Below are positions 9,857 to 18,500 of a stretch of 64,000 nt of DNA, one piece after another. Positions within the stretch are counted from its first letter, which is position 1, and each line of letters begins with the position of its first letter. Under the pieces are notes generated by a model. That model saw only the letters and a list, made by a program, of their open reading frames with translations, did no database searches and was not told where the DNA came from. The translations under genes were made by a program, and so were the position numbers. Origin of the DNA: Polyangiaceae bacterium (GTDB lineage: Bacteria > Myxococcota_A > Polyangia > Polyangiales > Polyangiaceae); contig JABFXY010000019.1 of NCBI GenBank assembly GCA_013361525.1, positions 124,001 through 188,000 of the forward strand, read 5' to 3'.

Positions 9857-9889
9857 GCCCGGATCGACACGGGCGGGCTTTTTTTTTTT
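9857..9889 (+). terminator. Terminator-like hairpin with an 11-T run on the plus strand
   Basis: GCCCG (9857-9861) pairs with CGGGC (9870-9874) and is followed at 9879-9889 by eleven consecutive T. A second perfect 7-bp hairpin (9893-9909) follows directly. No plus-strand gene ends here: the nearest is the patatin gene ending at 8785, and the two intervening genes run the other way. The signal may belong to an unannotated plus-strand transcript or be incidental within a repeat-rich intergenic region. The stem is short. Confidence 0.35.
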
Positions 9890-9980
9890 CGCGTTCGCTT
9901 TCAGCGAACCGAGCCTCGTGGGAGCCGCCCAGGCCGGTCTCGCTCCGCTCGACGTGGCCTGCCCCACTCGGCTCCTTTTT

Positions 9981-10059
9981 TCGCGCGCGCACGACGGCTC
10001 GGGTCCCGCCTGGGGGTGTGCTCCCTGCGGTCGCACTGGGCACCCAAGCCTGTGCGCGC
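9981..10059 (+). repeat. 79-bp dispersed repeat, copy A
   Basis: These 79 bases recur in inverted orientation at 30756-30834 with only three mismatches, all inside a short central stretch (10023-10031). The unit starts with TCGCGCGCGCACGACGGC and ends with CAAGCCTGTGCGCGC. Both copies are intergenic. The surrounding region 9769-10161 holds no convincing gene; it also contains the T-run hairpin at 9857-9889. The repeat looks like a REP- or MITE-type non-coding element, but no mobility gene is nearby. Confidence 0.85.
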
Positions 10060-10161
10060 CCATTTCCAAGGTGAGTGGTTGAAACGACGCCGGCCGATCG
10101 CCGGCTCCTGGGAGGGGCCTGCCGGTCACGTGCGTAGGCGTTATCGGACGATCGCATGTTT

Positions 10162-12687
10162 TTACGGACGCTGCCGGGCCGTCCTGCGACGGAACCCGAA
10201 GAAACCCGCCGCAAGAAGGAGCGCAGGCCATAGCGACGGGCGAGCCGGCGCCCCGGCGCTCGTGCAGAGGCACCCGTCATCGCTGCCGTCTCCTGAATCA
10301 CCGGTATCCCCTTCCCCGCCGCCCGAGCCTTGCCCGCAATCGGCGTCGACCTGAGCGGTACAACCTTCGGGGCAACAGCCGTCGCCGGCCTCGCAGAGCG
10401 CAACGACGAGCGCTTTGCACTCCGAGGTACACGCCGCCGGATCGCCGGTGAGCACATCGTTCGTGCACGCGTCGCCGTCGTCGCAAGCGGTGGGGCACGA
10501 CTCGGGCGGGTCACACGTCTCACCCGGATCGATCGTTCTGTTGCCGCAGACCACGGCGCAGTCCGCGTCGCTCGCTTCGGTGCACCCGGCAGGGCAGCAA
10601 CCGTCGCCGGCCTCGCACGAGACGACTTGCGTGTGGCCACACGCGACGTTGCAGTTCTCGACGCTGCCGGTCTCGGTGTCCTGCGTGCATGCGTCGTTGT
10701 CGTCGCAGGTCGTCGGGCAGGTCTCCTGAGGGTCACACGTCTCGCCGCGCTCGACGGTGCCGTTCCCGCACGTCTCGGAGCAATCGCCGTCGGTCGTCGC
10801 GTCACAGCCGGCAGGGCAACATCCGTCGCCATCCGCGCACGTGACGATTGCCGTTTGCGTACACGAGGCATTGCAGTTCGCCGAGCTGCCCGTGAGCGCG
10901 TCGATCGTGCATGCATTGCTGTCGTCGCAATCGGTGGGGCACGTTCCCGGTGGGTCGCAGCTCTCGCCTGCTTCGACGGTCCCATTGCCGCACATGGCGG
11001 AGCAATCGGCGTCCGAGGTCGCGTCGCACCCCGCCGGGCAGCACCCGTCGCCGTCGGCACAAGATGCGACCACCGTGTGCCCGCACGCCGCATTGCACGT
11101 CGACGCATTACCGGTGAGCACATCGATCGTGCACGCATTGCCGTCGTTGCACGTCGCTGGACAGGTCCCGGGCGGATCACACGTTTCGCCCGCCTCCACG
11201 ACGCCATTTCCGCAGCTCACCGAGCAATCGGGATCCCCGTTCGCATTACATCCTGCAGGACAACACCCTTCCGACGGCCCACAAGCGACGATCGGCTGAT
11301 AGCCACACGCGACGTTGCAGGTGGCGGAGCTTCCCGTCGTGGAGTCGGTGGTGCAGGCATTGCCGTCATTGCAGGTCGGGCAGCTCGACGCAGGGTCACA
11401 CGTCTCGCCCGCTTCCACGACGCCATTGCCGCAGCTCACCGAGCAGTCGGAGTCGTTGTTCGCATTACATCCGGCGGGGCAGCACGCGTTGCCGCCCATA
11501 CACGTCGTGACGGGCGTGTGCGTACAGCTCACGTTGCAGGTAGAGGCGCTCCCGCTCATTGCGTCGGTCGTGCACGCATTGCCGTCGCTGCAGCTGCTCG
11601 GGCACGACGACGGCGGGTCACACGTCTCGCCTGGGTCGAGGACACCATTGCCGCACGGGACCGCATTCGGACATCCCGAGCCTTCGGCCGGGCGAACATT
11701 GCTCCAATCCGCTGGGCAGCCGACGCCGAACGACCCGGTGGTCGGGTACGTCGTATTCGCGCCCGAGGCGTCGACGACGATGAAGTAGTACGCGTGACAG
11801 CCGGAAGGCACCGACACATTACCGAGGTATGTGCCGTTCGTCGCCGACCCTCGCTCGACCGAGAGCGGCGTGCACGTTCCGTCGACGTTCACGTATGCGG
11901 CCGACGCGGCGGTGGTCGAATACCAATTGAGCCGCATCTCCAGGTTGGTCCCCGTTTGGGGGTAATGGGCGGCCGCGGGGATCTTCTGCGTCAGCGTCCC
12001 CTGGCCGGAGAAGTCCTGCACCGTGTAATTGCCCGCCCCGCCGACGCCGAGACGGCGGTACGCGTTATTGAGGATGTTGTAGCGGTGGCCGTTCTGGACC
12101 GTCCACGAGCAGGCGGTGTTCGAAGTGGGCTCCCAGAGCCATTGGTAGAAGATGGTCTTCGGGTCCCCCATGCCCGCGATGTTCTCTGCGATCGTCCCGG
12201 TCACACCGAATGCGGATAGCCGGGTGGACCACGTCGTACCGCCCGAGCATGCCGCATTGCCGCCCTGACAGGCGCACCCCTCCGTGCCGTCACACGTACC
12301 CGGATAGAGAGATCCGATGTTCGCAACCAGCTGACACGGAGAATCGTGCAGCATGCCGCATTGCGCGCTCGTCAGGTTCGTCGCGTGAAAGCGGGCTCCG
12401 CGCGCGTGGTCGTAGTACCACTCGACGGGATTGCGAGGCCCCGAATAACAGGCGCTCTCCGCGCAATTGGAGCACCCCGCCAAATCCGCCTGTGGATCCG
12501 AGCGCGCGCGATTCACCATCACGTGGATCATCCGCTCGTACCAGCTCGGAAAGCCGTTTTGCGGCTCACCATAAGGCTGGTGAGCGACGCCGACGGGCTC
12601 GGCGCCGTCTTCGAGGGAGCCGTCCTCGCTACAAGCCACCGAGCCCACGCACGCGACGGCGGCGATCGCCATGCTCGTCCGAAGCAT
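10162..12687 (-). CDS. Secreted CAP/SCP-domain lipoprotein with six Cys-rich repeats and MYXO-CTERM-like tail
   Basis: The protein has 841 residues from the ATG at 12687, which puts a signal peptide ending in VACVGSVAC (lipobox-like) at the N-terminus. Residues 40-200 look like a CAP/SCP (PR-1) domain: MVNRARSDP, NPVEWYYDHARGARFHA, GTIAENIAG and the NGHRYNIL block. After a beta-rich linker come six repeats of about 65 residues, each beginning CGNG or CGNR, followed by GE(T/S)CDP and CCPAGC-type clusters. These are probably disulfide-rich extracellular modules. The end has an acidic Gly/Ser stretch, then GCLCTSAGAPA, a hydrophobic segment and RRRTARQR, matching the MYXO-CTERM sorting tail pattern. 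The protein is expected on the cell surface. The ligand is unknown. Confidence 0.88.
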   Translation of the reverse strand: MLRTSMAIAAVACVGSVACSEDGSLEDGAEPVGVAHQPYGEPQNGFPSWYERMIHVMVNRARSDPQADLAGCSNCAESACYSGPRNPVEWYYDHARGARFHATNLTSAQCGMLHDSPCQLVANIGSLYPGTCDGTEGCACQGGNAACSGGTTWSTRLSAFGVTGTIAENIAGMGDPKTIFYQWLWEPTSNTACSWTVQNGHRYNILNNAYRRLGVGGAGNYTVQDFSGQGTLTQKIPAAAHYPQTGTNLEMRLNWYSTTAASAAYVNVDGTCTPLSVERGSATNGTYLGNVSVPSGCHAYYFIVVDASGANTTYPTTGSFGVGCPADWSNVRPAEGSGCPNAVPCGNGVLDPGETCDPPSSCPSSCSDGNACTTDAMSGSASTCNVSCTHTPVTTCMGGNACCPAGCNANNDSDCSVSCGNGVVEAGETCDPASSCPTCNDGNACTTDSTTGSSATCNVACGYQPIVACGPSEGCCPAGCNANGDPDCSVSCGNGVVEAGETCDPPGTCPATCNDGNACTIDVLTGNASTCNAACGHTVVASCADGDGCCPAGCDATSDADCSAMCGNGTVEAGESCDPPGTCPTDCDDSNACTIDALTGSSANCNASCTQTAIVTCADGDGCCPAGCDATTDGDCSETCGNGTVERGETCDPQETCPTTCDDNDACTQDTETGSVENCNVACGHTQVVSCEAGDGCCPAGCTEASDADCAVVCGNRTIDPGETCDPPESCPTACDDGDACTNDVLTGDPAACTSECKALVVALCEAGDGCCPEGCTAQVDADCGQGSGGGEGDTGDSGDGSDDGCLCTSAGAPARPSLWPALLLAAGFFGFRRRTARQRP

Positions 12688-12854
12688 GCGGCTCAGGTAA
12701 CCGCTCGGGACGCTGCGATGTAAAGCGACGCTCTCCAAAAGCGAACGCATCTCCAGGACGAGATGCGTTCTACAGCGTCATTCGATATCGCCGGCGAAAC
12801 TCGATAAAAAGTTCCGCCACCGTTGTGCTACGGCGCAAATCGGTTGCGTTCATC

Positions 12855-12925
12855 GTTTGCCGCTTCAACAGCTCCCAAGGGGTGAGGAGCTGTTTCCGCG
12901 GCAAACAAGGGGCAACCTTTGCCCC
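12855..12925. other. Two adjacent strong hairpins in the intergenic region
   Basis: GTTTGCCGC (12855-12863) pairs with GCGGCAAAC (12898-12906), and inside it AACAGCTCC (12867-12875) pairs with GGAGCTGTT (12886-12894), leaving a symmetric 3x3 internal loop and a 10-base apical loop. Two bases later GGGGCAA (12909-12915) pairs with TTGCCCC (12919-12925) around a 3-base loop. The region 12688-12989 has no gene; these structures and the terminator at 12945-12975 occupy much of it. Confidence 0.7.
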
Positions 12926-12944
12926 CGGCGCCTGTTGTTGATGC

Positions 12945-12975
12945 GCGAAGACCGGTCGAGGCGACCGGTCTTCGC
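12945..12975 (-). terminator. Perfect 13-bp hairpin downstream of the PilZ gene
   Basis: GCGAAGACCGGTC (12945-12957) and GACCGGTCTTCGC (12963-12975) form a perfect 13-bp stem with a 5-base loop. It starts 14 bases past the stop codon of the minus-strand PilZ gene, so it probably ends that transcript. There is no clear T-run after it, so it may act by another mechanism or only protect the 3' end. Confidence 0.6.
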
Positions 12976-12989
12976 TGTAACACGTTCGC

Positions 12990-14930
12990 TCAGTGCGCCT
13001 TCTTGTCGGCCGGCTTCTTGGAAGACTTCTTTTCGGACGAAGCCTTCTTGTCGCCTTTGCCCTTCTTGGACGCGACCTTCTTGGTATCGCTCTTGTCGCC
13101 TTTGCTGCCGCCGCTCGAGCCGCTGAGCCTGATTTCCAATTTGTCGCCGCGGACCTTCACCTTGTAGGCGGGGACCTCGCCCTTGAACTTCATACGAATC
13201 TCGGCGACGCCTTCGCGGTTCTCGACGTCGACGGCGGCGAGGCGCTTGTCCTTGCGAACGATCGCGCTCGAAGACGACACGCTCTCGTGCTTCGGCACGA
13301 CGATCGAAAACCCATTTTCGATCTCGCTGCCGGAAAATCCCTCGATGGGCCCGTCCATCTTCACGAGGAAGGGCTTCGCATTGTTCACCTCGCCATTGCC
13401 CCACTCGGTGACGAGATCGCTCTTGCCGCCCTCTTCGCCTTCGTCGCCGCCGGCGCCGTCATCGGCCGCTTCACCCTTCTTCGCCTGGGCGCTCGGAATG
13501 GGCGGAATGACCTGCTCGGTCGTCGAGAGCGGCGTCGGGCCATAAAGCGGAATGTCCGCCGTCGCGGGCGCGCCGGGGATCGGTGGAATGCCCTGCGCCA
13601 CGGACTTCTTCGCATCGGCCGACGCGACGACCGCAGCGCCCGGCTCTTCGGTCTTGCCGCCGAGCGCCTTCGAGACACCGACAACGCCGAGGACGAGGGC
13701 GAGGCCGGCGGCCGCGCCGACGACGATGCCCTTCTTCGAGCGCTTCGACACCGGTGCCGGTGCCTCTTCGACCTCTTCGGCGTTGCCGAGATCTTGGCGG
13801 ACGACGCGGCGACCTTCGCTGGTCAACGCGCCGCCGGGCGGCGGAGCCGTCACGCGACGCGGAGCATTCGCCTTCTTGGCTTCGGCGCGCGCCTCGCGGC
13901 GCTTGTCGAGGGTGCCTTTGATCGACGAAAAGAAGCTCTTCGCCGAGGTCCCCATCTTGGAGAACGCCGGCGCGATGGAGGCAGCGGCCTTCGCCGTCAG
14001 ATCCTTCGCCTTGTCCTGCGCGGCGCGAAGCTTGTTCGGTGCGCCCAGGCCCTCGTCGTCGTCCGCGGGCTCGGCCGCGACGATCTCCCGCGAGGCGGGC
14101 TTGTCGGCGTCGGCGGCGGGCTTCTTCGGGGGCTTCGACGGACGCGATGCCGCCGTCTGCTCCGTGTCGGCGGCGACGCGCTTCGACGCCGGCGTGCCAG
14201 CGATCTTCGTCGGCGGCTCGGCCTCGATCTCCGGATCCGCCGACTTGGCAATGGCGACACCTTTGCCGACGGCGACGGCGTCGAACCGAAGCGACACCAC
14301 GAGCTGCGGAATGCTCGTCGACGGGTCGACCTCGACCTTCACGGCGTCGACGAATCCTTCACGGCGATCGCCCGCGTCCACGTCCTCGACCTCGACCTGA
14401 CGGCCGAGCTTCAAGAACTCGAGCGACGAACCGACGCAAACGTCTTTGTCACTTCCGTCACGGACGCGCGCCTTCATCGGAGAGGCGAGTCCCTCGATGT
14501 GGAGCTTCACGCGGGCGTTGGATGCAATCTTGGGCTTCGCGGGAGCAGCGGGCTCGGCCTCTGCCGGCGCACCTTCGCTCTCCTCTGCGCAGAGCTCCTT
14601 CAAGGCCGTTTCGGTCTCCTCGTCGAGGTCGACGAACTTGAGCCCGAACTCGCCGCCGCGCGCTTGCTCCGTCGCCCAGAGGACCTCGCCGATCGCGACG
14701 ACCTCGGTGCCGGGGCCGTCGAAGCGGCAGACGAGCCGATCGCCGATCTGCGGCAGATAGGCGGTTCGCAACCGCATGCCCTGGCTCGAAACGTCGACGC
14801 TCTCGGCCTCGAACGCGGCGCCTCCCTCGGCTTCACCGACCGCGACCATCGCCTCGAAGTGCACACGCTGCCCCGAAGCCCTGCGGCGATCCTTCGCCGC
14901 GTCTGCCGTACGAACGCCTCGACTCGTCAT
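12990..14930 (-). CDS. PilZ-domain membrane protein with AMIN-like C-terminal domain
   Basis: The protein has 646 residues. The ATG at 14930 has AAGGAG 8 bases upstream; an earlier in-frame start has none. Residues 10-115 form a PilZ domain: an arginine cluster DRRRASGQR, then VDVSSQGMRLR (the DxSxxG motif) and GEFGLKFVDLD, consistent with c-di-GMP binding. A second beta-rich segment follows (residues 140-230), then a charged Ala/Lys/Pro linker. A single membrane segment (GIVVGAAAGLALVLGVVGV) lies near residues 400-420. Beyond it, residues 515-610 are beta-rich and resemble an AMIN or secretin-associated domain (KPFLVKMDGPIEGFS, YKVKVRGDKLEIRLSG), ending in a Lys/Ser-rich tail. This could link cytoplasmic c-di-GMP to an envelope machine. 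The AMIN assignment is tentative. Confidence 0.85.
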   Translation of the reverse strand: MTSRGVRTADAAKDRRRASGQRVHFEAMVAVGEAEGGAAFEAESVDVSSQGMRLRTAYLPQIGDRLVCRFDGPGTEVVAIGEVLWATEQARGGEFGLKFVDLDEETETALKELCAEESEGAPAEAEPAAPAKPKIASNARVKLHIEGLASPMKARVRDGSDKDVCVGSSLEFLKLGRQVEVEDVDAGDRREGFVDAVKVEVDPSTSIPQLVVSLRFDAVAVGKGVAIAKSADPEIEAEPPTKIAGTPASKRVAADTEQTAASRPSKPPKKPAADADKPASREIVAAEPADDDEGLGAPNKLRAAQDKAKDLTAKAAASIAPAFSKMGTSAKSFFSSIKGTLDKRREARAEAKKANAPRRVTAPPPGGALTSEGRRVVRQDLGNAEEVEEAPAPVSKRSKKGIVVGAAAGLALVLGVVGVSKALGGKTEEPGAAVVASADAKKSVAQGIPPIPGAPATADIPLYGPTPLSTTEQVIPPIPSAQAKKGEAADDGAGGDEGEEGGKSDLVTEWGNGEVNNAKPFLVKMDGPIEGFSGSEIENGFSIVVPKHESVSSSSAIVRKDKRLAAVDVENREGVAEIRMKFKGEVPAYKVKVRGDKLEIRLSGSSGGSKGDKSDTKKVASKKGKGDKKASSEKKSSKKPADKKAH

Positions 14931-15068
14931 TGGACGATCTCCTTGCAAAACCGGCCTTACGTCCTTCGTCCGACCTTGGCCAAGTTCTCATCGCGGCGTT
15001 CGAGAGCGCGCGTTGGACCGACCGGCGCCGAGACATCGGCGGCGAGCTGGGTGCTATGCTCCCGGCAG

Positions 15069-15497
15069 ATGAGCGGTGGTCCCGTTTCCAAAGCCCCGCC
15101 GACCGATGCCGCATCTTCGCCGCCACAAGAGCGTGAAGGCGCTTCGGGCGGCTCGACCTCGACGGCGGCCGAGCCCGCGCGTGACATCGTGTTCGTGCGA
15201 GGGCCGTCGGAGGATGGGCGCGGTCTCGACATCCTTCGGCTGAAGAACGACGAGCTGTCGGCGGGCGAGCTTCGCGAGGCGAAGGATGGGCAGCCGATCA
15301 ACGGCGAGCTGATCAAGCTGTCGCAACGCTCCGAGCACGACCGCCTCTACGACGTCGAGGTCCTCGCCGAAGGGCCGCGCGCAACCACCACCGCGCCCGC
15401 GCAGCCGCGAAAAGGTCCGCCCAAGGTGGCGAGCGACGCCTACCGCGCCGGCTGGGAGAGCATCTTCGGCGCCCGCAAGCCGCCGGGGCTCAATTAG
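15069..15497 (+). CDS. Small hypothetical protein
   Basis: The protein has 142 residues from the ATG at 15069, 138 bp from the divergent PilZ gene. The first 45 residues are Pro/Ser/Ala/Glu-rich and probably disordered. The core (IVFVRGPSEDGRGLDILR, ELREAKDGQPINGELIKL, LYDVEVL) looks like a compact conserved fold, and the end has SDAYRAGWESIFG. No known domain was recognised, and there is no signal peptide or membrane segment. It sits 48 bp upstream of mfd and may share its transcript. Codon use (high-GC third positions) supports it being real. Confidence 0.72.
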   Translation: MSGGPVSKAPPTDAASSPPQEREGASGGSTSTAAEPARDIVFVRGPSEDGRGLDILRLKNDELSAGELREAKDGQPINGELIKLSQRSEHDRLYDVEVLAEGPRATTTAPAQPRKGPPKVASDAYRAGWESIFGARKPPGLN

Positions 15498-15545
15498 GCC
15501 CGAAGCGACCAAAGCCCCGCTTCGACACGGCTGCCCGCGTCGGCT

Positions 15546-18500
15546 ATGCCGTGCCCCGTGCGAGGCCCTGAACACGAGCGCGACAGCGGCTCCGGAGCAA
15601 CCATCGGCGAGCATGTCGGTGATCTGACCGAGCTGCTGGCCGAGGAGCGACGCCGGCGGCTACCGCGATACGAGCTGCCCGAAGAGCGTTCGGTCGTCAC
15701 GTTCGATGCCGTCGCCGAACGTCTGACGGAGGCGAACCGGGTCGATGTCACCGGCGTGCACGGCTCCGCCGCTGCGCTCGCGGCGCGCGCGGTGGTTCGG
15801 AGCGGCCGCCGGGTGCTGTTCGTGACGAGCGACGCCGATACGGCGCAGCGCGCCCGCGACGATCTGCGTTTCATGCTCGGCCAGGGCGCGACCGTCCTGT
15901 CGCTCTCGCACAACGACGTCAGCCCCTACGCCGACATGAACCCGGATCGACGCGCCGCGCAGCTCCGGCTCGCGACGCTCGCGCACTTGTCGCGCGGCCT
16001 GCCGTTCGACGCGATCGTCGTCCCGATCGGTGCGCTCTCCCGGCACGTCGTCCCGCGCGACGTCCTCGAGGCTTTCAGCGAGCTCGTGCAGGTCGATCAA
16101 GAGCTCGACCGAGACACCTTCGTCTCGCGCCTCGCGGAGGCGGGTTACGCGCGCGGGCCGCTCGTGGAGGATCCGGGAACCTTCGCCGTGCGCGGCTCGC
16201 TCGTGGACGTGTGGTCACCGTCGGCGGAGCGTCCCGTGCGCATCGAGCTCTTCGGCGACGGTGTGATGTCGATCAAGGAGTTCGACTCCGAGACGCAGCG
16301 AACGCTCGGGGAAGTGCGCGAGGCGTTCTTCTGCCCCGCGCGCGAGATCCCGATGTCGCGTGAGGCCGTCGCCCGCGCGCGCGAGCGCGTTCGGGCGCTC
16401 TGCGATGCGATCGACATGCCGAGCAACAAGGCACGTTTGCTCGTCGAGGACGTCGCGTCGGGGCGCGCGTTCTTCGGCGCCGATGGTTTCATGCCGGCTT
16501 TCGTCGACCCGGCGCCGCTCTCGGAATACCTACGCGGCGACCTCGTCGTCCTGCTCGAAGATCCACCTTCGCTCACGCGCGCACTGCGCGAAGAGCTCGA
16601 CCGCGCGCGCGAAGACGACGCGAACAAGACGCAGTCCGTCCGCTTCCCGCTCGCATCGTTCTACCGGGACGAAGCCGATGTCGCGCGCGACCTCGCCTCG
16701 CGCAAAGTCCTCGGCCTGCACCGAGCGGCCAGCGTCGGCGAGCCCATCGGAGGGTCTGCGGATCTCGGCTCGTTCGAGCTCGCGCCCGAAGATGCGCCGA
16801 CGGTGTTCACGTTCGACCAGAGCGACGTCGAGCGAGCGGTCCACGACAAGCGCAGCGCGGGAAAGACGCAGGCTCTCGAGCCCCTCGAGGATCGGCTGCG
16901 CCATTGGAGCGAGCTCGGCTTTTCAGTCGGCATCGTCGCTCGCACGCAGACCCAGCTCGACCGCATCGTGCAGCTTCTCGCGCATCGAGGGATCGTCGTC
17001 GAGCCGGGCGCAGCAGACGCCGTGGAGCGGCTGCTCGAGCACGCGCCCGAGCCTCGCGCGATGGTGGTGCAGGGCTCGCTTTGCCGCGGTGTGGTGGCGC
17101 CGCTCGCGTCCGCCGTGTTCCTCACCGAGGAAGAGATCTTCGGCGCGCGCGCGGCTCGCCGTGTGCGCCGCGCCGACGGAGCCTCGAAGACGAAGAGCTC
17201 GCGGGCGTTCGTCGAAGACCTGAAATCGCTTTCGATCGGCGACTACGTCGTGCACGTCGAGCACGGCATCGGGCGTTACCTCGGGCTCGTGCACCGCGAC
17301 GTCGGTGCGACGCGCGTCGACCTGCTCGTCGTGGAATATGCCGGTGGCGACAAGCTCTACTTGCCTGTCTACCGCCTCAATCAGATTCAGAAGTACGCCG
17401 GCGGCGAGGGCGCGCCGAAGATGGATCGCCTCGGCGGCCAAACCTTCGCCAAGACGAAGGCGCGCGCCGAGCGCGAGGTGCGCCAGATGGCCGATCAGCT
17501 CTTGCGAATCTACGCAGAGCGGCGGGCGGTCACCCGCGAGCCCCTCCCCTCGCCCGACGACGAATACCGCGCATTCGAGGCGACGTTCCCATTCGACGAG
17601 ACCGCGGACCAAGCGCGCGCCATCGGCGATGTCGAGCGCGACCTGGAAATGCCCTCTCCGATGGATCGATTGGTGTGCGGCGACGTCGGCTTCGGAAAGA
17701 CCGAGATCGCGATTCGAGCGGCCTTCCGCGTCGCGAGCCAGGGGCGACAAGTTGCGATTCTGTGCCCGACGACGGTGCTCGCCTATCAGCATTACCTAGG
17801 ATTTTCGGCGCGCATGCGCGAATACCCACTCGTCGTCAAAGGCCTGTCGCGCTTTTCGTCGAAGGCCGAGCAGGACGAGGTGATTCGCGGTCTCAAAGCA
17901 GGAACGGTCGATGTCGTCATCGGCACGCATCGGCTGCTTTCGAAGGACGTCCATTTCAAGAAGCTCGGCCTCGTCGTGGTCGACGAAGAGCAGCGATTCG
18001 GCGTCGGCCACAAAGAGCGAATGAAGCAGCTCAAGACGAGCGTCGACGTCCTCACCCTCACGGCGACGCCCATCCCGCGCACGCTTCAAATGGCGATTTC
18101 CGGCATTCGGGACATGTCGGTCATCACGACGCCGCCGGTCGATCGACGCGCCATTCGCACGCTGGTGACGCGGTGGGATGCCAACGTGCTGCGGGACGCG
18201 GTGGAGCGAGAGCTCGATCGAGGCGGACAAATCTTCTTCGTCTACAACCGTGTCGAGGGCCTCCACGAGCGGGCCGCACGATTGCAAGAGCTGGTGCCGC
18301 GCGCGCGCATTGCGGTCGCCCACGGCAAGATGAGTGAGACCGCGCTCGAGCGCTCGATGCTCGATTTCGTCGAGGGTCGGTACGATGTCCTCTGCGCGAC
18401 CGCGATCGTGGAGAGCGGGCTCGACATCCCGCGCGCCAATACGATGATCATCGACCGCGCGGATATCTTCGGCCTCGCGCAGCTCTACCAGCTTCGCGGA

